NCBI GenBank assembly: GCA_964480725.1
Contig: CAYZQO010000006.1
Span: 68,496 to 132,495, forward strand
Length of the DNA: 64,000 nucleotides
Reading direction: 5' to 3'
Source: JAFGBI01 sp964480725
Lineage (GTDB): Bacteria; Myxococcota_A; Polyangia; Polyangiales; Polyangiaceae
Position 1 is the stretch's first letter; the number at the start of each line of letters is the position of its first letter. Below are positions 1 to 7,343 of this stretch, piece by piece. Under the pieces are notes generated by a model that was not told the DNA's origin, did no database searches, and saw only the letters and a program-made list of their open reading frames with translations. The translations under genes and the position numbers were made by a program.

Positions 1-2397
1 CCCGTCGTTGTTGAACAGCAGGATGGACGAGGCGCTGAGCAGGTGGTGCTGGTGCTGCCGACTCCAGGTGGCTCCAGAGTAGTCCGAGATGTTGCCGCCG
101 AAGGCCCAGGACAGCGTCCCCTGCCGGCTGAAGGCGATGATCGAGTTCCAGTACATCACCGACAGGGTGTAGAGGTTCTGCTCGGGCCACCAGTTGATCG
201 CGTTGGAGTGACACTGGCCGCTGAACCCGGGGTCGGCCTGGTTCACGTCGTAGACGAGGGTGGAGGCCTTGGTCGAGGGGTTCAGCTCCTTGATGACGTC
301 GCAGCCGTTGCCGTTGCCGTCCTTGTACTCCATGATGACGACGTTCTCGTCCGGCAGCACCGCGATGTCGTGGTGGCGGTTGGGAACGGTGAAGCTCTCC
401 TCGCCCGTGCCGTCCATCTTCACGCGGGTGAGGGTGCCGCTGCTCGGCCCCGGGACGTTGCCGTTGGCCATCCACATGTGCTGGCCGTCGTAGGACATCG
501 TCGCCCGGACGCAGTCCCCGCCCCCCGAGCCCTGGTACCACCAGACGTGCTCCCCGTCCTGGTCCAGGATGAAGGTCCAGCTCCCCTCCCCGCCGCCCCA
601 CATGCTCATCCCGAAGACGCAGGCGACGGTGAAGCCGGGGGAGACGGCGCTCGCGTTCGGCGTCTCGAGGGAGAAGGTGGGCAGCCCGTTGCGCTTGTCC
701 CCGGTGGTGACCGTCTGCACCCCGCTCGCGCAGGAGCCGCTGCTCCCCTCCACCACCACCTGGTAGGAGTACGTCGTCTTCGGCTTCATGCCGAGCAGGA
801 GGGTCTGGTTATTGCTCTGGCTCGGGGAGGGCACCGGGGCGCTGTACTCCCAGCTGCCCGCGGTGCGCCCGAAGTCGATGCGCGCAGAGGAGATGGGCAC
901 GTTGACCGACCAGCTCACCGTGGCCACCGACGCGATGGTGCTGCTAACGGTGGAGCTAATGGTGAACGTGACGTCCGGGCAGGACGACGAGCCGCCCCCG
1001 CCGGTGCCGCCGCCGCCGGTGCCGCCGGTGCCGCCACCCACGCAGGTCCCCCCCTGGCAAGTCTGCCCAGCACCGCAGACGTGACCGCAGGCACCGCAGT
1101 TGGCCGGGTCGGTGGCCGTGGTGGTGCACGTGCTGCCGCAGGCGGTCTGCCCCGTCGGGCAGGTGCAGGTGCTCTCATGGCAACTCTGCCCCGCACCGCA
1201 AGCGTTATTGCAGGCACCGCAGTGGGCGCTGCTGTTCGAGGTGTTGACGCAGGAGCCGCCGCAGAGCGTCGTCCCCACGGCGCAGCCGCATGCGCCGTTG
1301 GTGCAGGCCTGACCGCCGCTGCACGCCACCCCACAGGTGCCGCAGTTGGACGGATCCGTCACCGTGTTGACGCAGGCGCCGTTGCACAGCGTGGTGCCCG
1401 CGGGACAGCCGCAGACGCCGCTATTGCAGGCCTGCCCGCCGGAGCAGGCGGTGCCACAGGCGCCACAGTTCGCGTTGTCGGTGGCCGTGCTGACGCAGGC
1501 CCCGCCGCACAGCGTGGTGCCCGTGGGGCAACCGCAGGCCCCGTTGAAGCAGGTCTGCCCGGCACCGCACGCGACGCCGCAGCCACCGCAGTTGGCCGGG
1601 TCGGAGAGGGCGTCGATGCAGCTATTGCCACACTGCGTGAGCCCCGGGGCACAGCCCGCGGAGCAGGTGCCCGCCGAGCAGACCGCGGGGGGAGCGCAGG
1701 CCACGCCGCAGACGCCGCAGTTGGCGCCATCGCCCTGCAGGTTCACGCAGGCACCGTTGCAGCTGGTAAGCCCGGCCTGACACGCGCACTGTCCGGCCAC
1801 ACACGCTGCCCCGGCGCCGCACACGACACCGCAGGCGCCGCAGTTGGTCGCGTCCAACGTGATGTCCACGCAGCCCGTGGCGCAGGGGGTCAGCCCGCCC
1901 TGGCACGCGCAGGCCCCCCCCTGGCAGGAAGCGCCGGGACCACACGCGACGCCGCAAGCCCCGCAGTTGGCCGCGTCCTGGGTGACGTCAACGCAACCGG
2001 TGGTGCAGGACGTGAGCCCGCCCTGACAGACGCAGGCGCTCGCCTGGCAGGCCGCCCCCGGTCCGCACGCGATGCCACAGCCGCCGCAGTTGGCCGCGTC
2101 CTGGGTGACGTCCTTGCAGACGCCGCCGCAGAGCAAGGTCCCTGCCGGGCAACCGCAGCTACCCCCGACGCAGCTTTGCCCCGCCGCGCAGACGGTGCCG
2201 CAGACGCCGCAGTTGCCCGGATCCTGCAGGAGGTTGACGCAGGCGGTGCCGCAGAGCGACAGGCCGACGGGGCACGCCCCCATCCCCGTGCCACCGGCGC
2301 CCTCCGTGGCGTTCTCGTCCGCCGGCACACAACCGACCGCGAACAGAACTGCGATAAACGACCAGATTTGAGAGAGAATCGCCCCTTGGGTGTTCAT
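1..2397 (-). CDS. Stig1-type Cys-rich repeat lipoprotein with arylsulfotransferase-like propeller (3' truncated by window edge)
   Basis: The frame is open from an ATG at 2397 to the window edge (799 codons), so the C-terminus is missing. AAGGTG lies about 9 nt before the ATG. A hydrophobic N-terminus ends in FAVGC, a plausible though weak lipobox. Residues about 45-450 hold ten tandem repeats of 35-43 residues built round NCGxCGxxC, of the kind that matches Stig1 models in myxobacteria; one copy is altered to HCGACNNAC. A Gly/Thr spacer follows. From about residue 475 the protein has a short fibronectin-like stretch and then propeller-like motifs (HHDIAVLPDENVV, GQCHSNAINWW, QHHLL) that resemble arylsulfotransferase (ASST) family proteins with conserved histidines. 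The family assignment is inferred from motifs. Export and surface attachment are likely; the substrate is unknown. Confidence 0.75.
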   Translation of the reverse strand, partial: MNTQGAILSQIWSFIAVLFAVGCVPADENATEGAGGTGMGACPVGLSLCGTACVNLLQDPGNCGVCGTVCAAGQSCVGGSCGCPAGTLLCGGVCKDVTQDAANCGGCGIACGPGAACQASACVCQGGLTSCTTGCVDVTQDAANCGACGVACGPGASCQGGACACQGGLTPCATGCVDITLDATNCGACGVVCGAGAACVAGQCACQAGLTSCNGACVNLQGDGANCGVCGVACAPPAVCSAGTCSAGCAPGLTQCGNSCIDALSDPANCGGCGVACGAGQTCFNGACGCPTGTTLCGGACVSTATDNANCGACGTACSGGQACNSGVCGCPAGTTLCNGACVNTVTDPSNCGTCGVACSGGQACTNGACGCAVGTTLCGGSCVNTSNSSAHCGACNNACGAGQSCHESTCTCPTGQTACGSTCTTTATDPANCGACGHVCGAGQTCQGGTCVGGGTGGTGGGGTGGGGSSSCPDVTFTISSTVSSTIASVATVSWSVNVPISSARIDFGRTAGSWEYSAPVPSPSQSNNQTLLLGMKPKTTYSYQVVVEGSSGSCASGVQTVTTGDKRNGLPTFSLETPNASAVSPGFTVACVFGMSMWGGGEGSWTFILDQDGEHVWWYQGSGGGDCVRATMSYDGQHMWMANGNVPGPSSGTLTRVKMDGTGEESFTVPNRHHDIAVLPDENVVIMEYKDGNGNGCDVIKELNPSTKASTLVYDVNQADPGFSGQCHSNAINWWPEQNLYTLSVMYWNSIIAFSRQGTLSWAFGGNISDYSGATWSRQHQHHLLSASSILLFNNDG
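1069..2330 (-). repeat. Tandem Cys-rich repeat block
   Basis: About ten imperfect tandem units of roughly 105-129 nt encode the NCGxCG repeats of the first gene. Each carries a variant of the coding sequence for TNCGACGVAC followed by GxGxxC. The units are diverged in sequence but collinear, which points to old duplication with continuing exchange rather than recent slippage. Confidence 0.8.
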
Positions 2398-2557
2398 TCG
2401 GTAGTCACCTTGCAACCCCTACCGTTCGTAACCTCTTTGCCTTGGAGACAGGCCGGTGCAAGGCCGGAATGCGTTAGGAATCGGAACGATCAGTCATCCT
2501 GGTCCTCGCGCGAACCGTGCACATGGAATCCTCGGACGGGACCGGAAACCTGAGGAG

Positions 2558-3040
2558 TCAGGGGCGCCGCGCACGTCGCGCCAGGCGCGCCTCTCGGCGT
2601 TCCTCCGCCGCCCGGGCACGCTCCTCTTCGGCGGGAGTCTCGCAACGGAGGCGAGGCACGGGCGTCGGCCGTCCGTCCGCGCCCAGGGCGACGTAGACCA
2701 GGTGCGCCGAGTTGGTGTGGGTGACCGCGCCGGTGGTGAGGTCCTCGGCGGTCACTCGCACCTCGACCTCGAGCGAGGTGTGTCCGACCGCGCTCACCTC
2801 GGCGTGGCAGCAGAGCAGCTGCCCGACGTGCACGGGCGAGACGAACGTCACCGAGTCGACGGCGACCGTGACGCACGCCCTCCGCGCGTGGCGCATGGCG
2901 CTGATCGCGGCCGTCTCGTCCACCAGCCGCAGCACCACCCCGCCGTGCACCTGCCCAAACGGGTTCGCATGCTCGGGGAGCATGAGCTGGTGGAGTTCGG
3001 TGCGCGAGCAGGACGGGGGTTTCGTCAGGTCGTCGGACAC
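2558..3040 (-). CDS. Acyl-CoA thioesterase, hotdog fold (YciA/BACH type)
   Basis: Hydrolyses acyl-CoA thioesters in the cytoplasm. The diagnostic stretch is LPEHANPFGQVHGGVV, followed by LVDETAA and VDSVTFVSPVHVGQLL, matching the acyl-CoA thioester hydrolase hotdog family. The frame is open upstream to 3226, but that part (Pro-rich, unlike the family) is probably not translated. I chose the GTG at 3040, which gives 160 residues, the usual length for single-hotdog members. The C-terminus ends in a Glu/Arg-rich helix. No operon partner is evident. Fold and general function are secure; the chain-length preference cannot be read from sequence. Confidence 0.85.
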   Translation of the reverse strand: MSDDLTKPPSCSRTELHQLMLPEHANPFGQVHGGVVLRLVDETAAISAMRHARRACVTVAVDSVTFVSPVHVGQLLCCHAEVSAVGHTSLEVEVRVTAEDLTTGAVTHTNSAHLVYVALGADGRPTPVPRLRCETPAEEERARAAEERREARLARRARRP

Positions 3041-3225
3041 GCGCGACAGCGTAGCGCGAAACGCCACGCCAGCAGGGAACCGATCGTTTCCCCGCTCCCG
3101 GCCCGACCAGGGTCCCCAGCCCGCGGCGATGCTGGAATGATCCGAAGCGGGCGGGAAGCGCTCCGCGTTGGCACCTCCTCGCGGCACGAACTGCCATGGA
3201 TTCGGTTTCGTGATCGGAGGCGGCA

Positions 3226-3650
3226 ATGCCGAGAAATGGAACAGCGTGGGGGTGCAGCGCGACGGCAGCGCTCCCCGTGGCGATGGGCTGCGAGGGAGCC
3301 ACGGAGTCGGGTGGCGGCTGCCCAGCCGCGGGGGACGTCGAGATCACCGGCACCGCGCAGAAGGGGCCCCTGCTCTCGGGATCCGAGCTCGGGGTCGCGC
3401 TCCTCGACGACCGATTGTGGTGACTGCGGCGCCGCTTGCCAGCAGGGGAGGTCGGCTCCGACGGGCGATGCGCCGAGGAGCTCTGCCCGACGGGCGCTGT
3501 GCCTTGCGGCGGCGTCTGCACGGACCTGACGACCCACTCGCTCAACTGCGGCGGCTGTCGCGTCGCGGGCGCGATCGGCCTGTCCTGCGCGCAAGGCGTC
3601 TGCGACGACGCCGCCGGCCAGGTCGACGAGACGCGACGCTCGCCCCTTGC
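3226..3650 (+). pseudogene. Decayed Stig1-type repeat lipoprotein
   Basis: Pieces of one protein type occur in different frames. From the ATG at 3226 comes a signal-like start ending PVAMGC, then VEITGTAQKGPLLSG and LLDDRL, a start typical of myxobacterial surface proteins; this frame stops at 3423. DCGDCGAACQQG, a Stig1 repeat core, lies in the +1 frame at about 3412-3450. CPTGAVPCGGVCTDL and LNCGGC return in the first frame at about 3484-3560. At least two frame changes and a stop would have to be repaired to restore the gene. It resembles the intact gene at 1-2397. A sequencing error is possible but would need to be multiple. Confidence 0.65.
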
Positions 3651-3651
3651 C

Positions 3652-4383
3652 TCACGGCTCGATCAGCAGACGCGAGCAGAAGCGCTCGTTCTGCTCGCTG
3701 CCCAGGTATCCAAAGGGGTTCGCGAGGAGCAGCGTCTCGCCGACGAACGCCTCGAAGGAGCGGTGCGTGTGGCCGAAGCACCACAGGGCCGGACGCTTCT
3801 TCTGGATGAGCGCTTCGAGGTCGCACAGGAAGAACGGGTTGAGGGGGTGGCCGCGGTACTCGGAGGCGATCGCCCGCGGCGTCGGCAGGTGGTGGGTCAC
3901 CATGACGTCACTCTCGCGCAGCGTCTCGCCCAGCCACCGCACGGTGCGCGCATTCGCGTCGTACACCCAAGGCTCGAAGCCGCGGATCTCGGAGAAGTCG
4001 CTCATCCCGCCGCGGAAGGGGTCGGCCCTGGCGTCGTGGGGGAACCACAGCGTGGCGCCGAGGAAGCGCCGGCCGCCGAGCGTGACCGCGCGCCGCTCGA
4101 GCCAGTGGAGGTTCGAGTGCCGTCGCTCCACCTCGCGGGTTCGACGCGCCACAGCGGCCGGACGGGAGCCGTACAGCTCGTGGTTGCCGTGCACGTAGAC
4201 GATCTCGGCGGCGGAGAAGCGCCGGCAGAGCTGCCCGAGGGCCGCAGGCAGCTCCTCACCGACCGAGATGTCACCGGCGAGCACGAGCACGTCCACCCCG
4301 GTCGGATCGAGCGACTCGACGAAGGAGGCCCCGCCGTCGGCGTGGAACTCGAAGTGCAGGTCGCTCATCAGCTGGATACGCAT
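3652..4383 (-). CDS. Calcineurin-like metallophosphoesterase
   Basis: A 243-residue cytosolic protein with all the metallophosphoesterase metal-binding blocks in order: MSDLHFEF (D-x-H), LAGDIS (GD), VHGNHELY (GNHE), MVTHHLP (H) and CFGHTHRSF (GHTH). The start is the ATG at 4383, preceded 5 nt away by GGGAGG, although the frame remains open upstream into the kinase-like gene. It lies 26 nt downstream of the kinase-like gene on the same strand and could be co-transcribed with it. The substrate cannot be predicted; the family acts on phosphomonoesters, diesters or nucleotides. Confidence 0.9.
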   Translation of the reverse strand: MRIQLMSDLHFEFHADGGASFVESLDPTGVDVLVLAGDISVGEELPAALGQLCRRFSAAEIVYVHGNHELYGSRPAAVARRTREVERRHSNLHWLERRAVTLGGRRFLGATLWFPHDARADPFRGGMSDFSEIRGFEPWVYDANARTVRWLGETLRESDVMVTHHLPTPRAIASEYRGHPLNPFFLCDLEALIQKKRPALWCFGHTHRSFEAFVGETLLLANPFGYLGSEQNERFCSRLLIEP

Positions 4384-4409
4384 GACGCCTCCCGTCGCGG
4401 GCCGAACGC

Positions 4410-5972
4410 TCACGGCCCTGGAGGCTCGACCGTTGCCCACCGCTGCGCGACCGCGACCGAGGGGTCCACCGCGAGGCGACGGTCGAGGTCGCTCCGTGCG
4501 GCCGCCGCGGCGGCCGCGTCCCGCTCCCGGGTGACCCCCCAGTACCACCAGACGCCCGCGCCCACCGCGAGCAGAACCGCCACCACGCCGAGGACCACGG
4601 CGTGCCGGCGCCGCCGACGCCAACCGAGCCCACCCGAGCCGTAGCGGTGCGCGCCGACCAGCCTCCCGGTGAGGAAGGCGCCGAGGTCGGCGGCCAGAGC
4701 CCGCGCGTCGGGGTAACGCGCCCCCGGATCCTTGGCCAGGGCCCGCCCCAGGATGGCGTCGAGCTCGCGCGGGCAGAGCGGCTCGCGCTCGAGGGCTGAC
4801 GGTGACGGCTCCTTGAGGATCTTGTGCAGGATCTCCTGCGCGTCACCGCCCGTGAACGGCGGGGCGCCGACCACGAGCTCGAAGAGGATGGCGCCGAGCG
4901 AGTAGACGTCGGAGCGCTCGTCGATGGCGCCGACGTCGCCACGCGCCTGCTCGGGCGACAGGTACGCCGGGGTGCCGACGCGGACCCCGGGGACGGGCGG
5001 CCGCGCTGGGTCCCCGTGCAGGCGCTCGAGCTTGGCAGCGAGCGCCTCACCCTGCACGTCCTCTCCGTCGCGGCGCCTCGCGAGCCCCCAATCGAGCACC
5101 ACGGCCTCGCCGAAGTCACCGATCACCACGCGGTCCGGCTGGAGGTCCCGGTGGACGACGCCCCGCGCGTGCGCGAAACCGACCGCGTGACAGACCGCCA
5201 GCAGCTGCGGGAGGAGCTCGAGCCGACCGGCGAGGTCGCGCCCCGCGAGCGCCCCGCCGAGGGGGCGGCCCCGCGCCCGCTGCAGGGTGAAATAGAGCGC
5301 GCCATCGTGACGACGACCCAGCTCGTGCACGGGCAAGACGCCCGGGTGCTCGAGCTGCCCGGTGACGCGTGCCTCGTGCACGAAGCGCTTCTCCGCGGGC
5401 ACGCGCGAGCCCCCGGCGCCCGTCTCGGCCGCGGTCCCCATGAAATCGGGCTGGAGCTCCTCGATAGCGACCTCGCGCTCGAGGTGCCGGTCGAACACCA
5501 CCCTGCCGCGCCCGTCCCCGCCCGGGTCGAGCCCCTCCAGCCGAGCGTAGCGCCCGACATGCTCGAGCGTGAGCGCCACCTCCTCCGGCGCGAAGCAAGT
5601 CTTCTGCGTGGGGGCCTCCCCGGACGCGAACCCGCTGGATCGACGCGGCGGCGGCAGTGTGTCGGCGGACTCCCGGGCGAGCGCGAGCGACCCTGCCAGC
5701 CGTGGCAGGGTCGCCGGTGTGCCGGGAGCGAGATCGTCCTCGAGGCGCGACAGCGGCGCGGGACCGACCATCGGCGGCAGCGCAAGGGGTCCCTCGGTCG
5801 TCACCGGCGACGGCGCAACGGCGCCGCCGAAGGAGTACTCGAGCGAGGACTCGATGAGCGTCTCGGGACCGGGCGAAGACCCGGACGGTGACGCGGCCGC
5901 CCGCTCCGGCGCCTCGACGAGCCCACACCCGTACGCCCCCTCCCGCCCACGGCTGCCTTCGTCCCTTGCCAT
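4410..5972 (-). CDS. Membrane-anchored Ser/Thr kinase-like protein, probable pseudokinase
   Basis: 520 residues from the ATG at 5972. A disordered N-terminus of about 130 residues precedes a PKN2-type kinase domain (about 140-415), then a single membrane segment (VVLGVVAVLLAVGAGVWWYW) and a short Ala/Asp-rich tail. The domain is recognisable from DRHLEREVAIEEL, HRDLQPDR, VLDWGLA and GTPAYLSPEQARG. The lysine of the VAIK motif is Glu171, and the catalytic loop reads HRDLQPDR (274-281) instead of HRDLKPxN, so the catalytic Lys and the Mg-binding Asn are both replaced. DWG in place of DFG is common in myxobacterial kinases. I infer weak or no catalysis and a scaffold or allosteric role. It diverges from the macro-domain gene across a 230-bp gap. 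Confidence 0.85.
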   Translation of the reverse strand: MARDEGSRGREGAYGCGLVEAPERAAASPSGSSPGPETLIESSLEYSFGGAVAPSPVTTEGPLALPPMVGPAPLSRLEDDLAPGTPATLPRLAGSLALARESADTLPPPRRSSGFASGEAPTQKTCFAPEEVALTLEHVGRYARLEGLDPGGDGRGRVVFDRHLEREVAIEELQPDFMGTAAETGAGGSRVPAEKRFVHEARVTGQLEHPGVLPVHELGRRHDGALYFTLQRARGRPLGGALAGRDLAGRLELLPQLLAVCHAVGFAHARGVVHRDLQPDRVVIGDFGEAVVLDWGLARRRDGEDVQGEALAAKLERLHGDPARPPVPGVRVGTPAYLSPEQARGDVGAIDERSDVYSLGAILFELVVGAPPFTGGDAQEILHKILKEPSPSALEREPLCPRELDAILGRALAKDPGARYPDARALAADLGAFLTGRLVGAHRYGSGGLGWRRRRRHAVVLGVVAVLLAVGAGVWWYWGVTRERDAAAAAAARSDLDRRLAVDPSVAVAQRWATVEPPGP

Positions 5973-6204
5973 CCGCCGCCCGACGCCTCGCGCCCCCCGA
6001 GGCCAGCATACCGCCGCCGCGGGGCGCGGCAATCGAACGCCCCCCCACCACTCCCACGGCAGCGCTATCATGACGGGATCCGCCACCCCCGAAACGGCTG
6101 TCCTGCCGAGCGCGATCCGCGGCTCCGAGCCGAGGACGGACCCCGACGAGCAGTGGCCGCCAGCGCCGATCGTTTCGCCCGATTGAACCAGGGAGCAAGC
6201 CCCC

Positions 6205-6720
6205 ATGTGCGATCGCATCATCGTCGTCGAGGGCGACATCACCGAACAGGACGCCGACGCCATCGTCAACGCCGCCAACACGTCACTGCTCGGCGGCGGT
6301 GGCGTGGACGGCGCGATCCACCGCGCGGCGGGACCGGAGCTGCTCGCCGCGTGCCGCACGCTGGGGGGCGCGGCGACCGGCGAGGCCAAAGTGACAAGGG
6401 GCTACCACCTCCGCGCCCGACACGTGATCCACACCCCCGGCCCCGTCTGGCACGGGGGATGTGCGGGCGAGCCGGAGCTCCTCGCCCGCTGCTATCGGAG
6501 CAGCTTCGCGCGCGCCAAGGAGGTCGGGGCTCGTTCGATCGCGCTGCCAGCGATCAGCACGGGCGTCTACCGCTACCCCATCGACGCGGCGACGACGATC
6601 GCCGTCCGGGAGGCCCGCCGCGCGCTCGGCGAAGGGCTGGTGGAGCAGGTGCGCTTCGTGTGCTTCTCCCGGCGCGACGCCGACGTGTATCGGCGAGCGC
6701 TCGCGGCCGAGCCCGGCTGA
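6205..6720 (+). CDS. Macro-domain protein, O-acetyl-ADP-ribose deacetylase-like
   Basis: 171 residues, a single macro domain. VEGDITEQDADAIVNAAN (residues 8-25) and GGGGVDGAIHRAAG carry the ADP-ribose binding motifs; ALPAISTGVYRYP is the second conserved loop. This arrangement fits MacroD/YmdB-type enzymes that remove acetyl or ADP-ribosyl groups. The start ATG follows AGGGAGCAAGC. The gene stands alone, converges with the zf-TFIIB gene 17 nt away and is divergent from the kinase-like gene. Confidence 0.93.
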   Translation: MCDRIIVVEGDITEQDADAIVNAANTSLLGGGGVDGAIHRAAGPELLAACRTLGGAATGEAKVTRGYHLRARHVIHTPGPVWHGGCAGEPELLARCYRSSFARAKEVGARSIALPAISTGVYRYPIDAATTIAVREARRALGEGLVEQVRFVCFSRRDADVYRRALAAEPG

Positions 6721-6737
6721 CCCGCCTCGCCGCCACT

Positions 6738-7238
6738 CTAGCGGAAGGCCCCCAGCAGATAGGCGAGGACCGCGCCGGCGCCGAGCGCCGTCACCACCAT
6801 GAGCCCAAGCTCACCGAGCCCGTACCCGCGGCGCGGCCGCAGCTCCGGGCCGGCCGCCCCCGAGCCCCGGCGCGTGCGCTCCACGATCGCGAAGAGCAGG
6901 CCCATCTCCCCGGATTCGAGCCAGATTCCGCCGCAGTCCGCGCACCTGTCCGCAATGGCGGTGGTGTCACCGCGCACGAACGAGAGCTTGCCGAGCGCAC
7001 CGGCGCAGCGAGGGCATTGGCGCACGACCTCGCCGGTGGCGCAGACCTCCGTGCGCGACAGTCGCTCGAGGGTCGGAGCGATCTCCTCCAGGTCCGGATC
7101 GCCGCTCGCGCGACGGGCCAGCATGTGCTCGAGCTCCCCCCGGTCCAGCCAGAAGCCCCGACAGGCGGGGCAGTTGTCGATCACGAGCCCCGACTTTTCG
7201 AGCTGATCCATGGGACCACCGCAGGCGGGGCACTGCAT
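6738..7238 (-). CDS. zf-TFIIB-type zinc-ribbon membrane protein
   Basis: 166 residues. It has two Zn ribbons of the same pattern: MQCPACGGPM with CPACRGFWLDRGELE near the N-terminus, and RQCPRCAGAL with CADCGGIWLESGEMGLL from about residue 80. One C-terminal membrane segment (VVTALGAGAVLAYLLG) follows. CxxCGGxW(L)D/ExGE is the hallmark of the zf-TFIIB (PF13453) family, whose biochemical role is unknown. The start ATG at 7238 sits directly at the first ribbon, as is usual. The promoter region faces the membrane-protein gene at 7344. Confidence 0.85.
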   Translation of the reverse strand: MQCPACGGPMDQLEKSGLVIDNCPACRGFWLDRGELEHMLARRASGDPDLEEIAPTLERLSRTEVCATGEVVRQCPRCAGALGKLSFVRGDTTAIADRCADCGGIWLESGEMGLLFAIVERTRRGSGAAGPELRPRRGYGLGELGLMVVTALGAGAVLAYLLGAFR

Positions 7239-7343
7239 CGCAGTCCAATTCTGGGCGGCCGGGTCGGGCGAGCGCAACGGGAAAGCTCGCGGCGCCAGGC
7301 TTTGCCCCTTGGCGCCGCGCTGCTGCGTGTAGGATGGGTGGGC

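Noticed and set aside
43..2553. 836-codon open frame on the + strand, opposite the Cys-repeat gene
   Set aside because: It reads as Gly/Ala/Arg/Val-rich noise with no domain, while the minus strand gives a regular Cys-repeat protein with lipobox; it is a GC-rich antisense shadow.
6153..7343. Upstream part of a 1003-codon frame ending at 9164
   Set aside because: It overlaps the macro-domain and zf-TFIIB genes and has no protein-like composition; the membrane protein starts near 7344.
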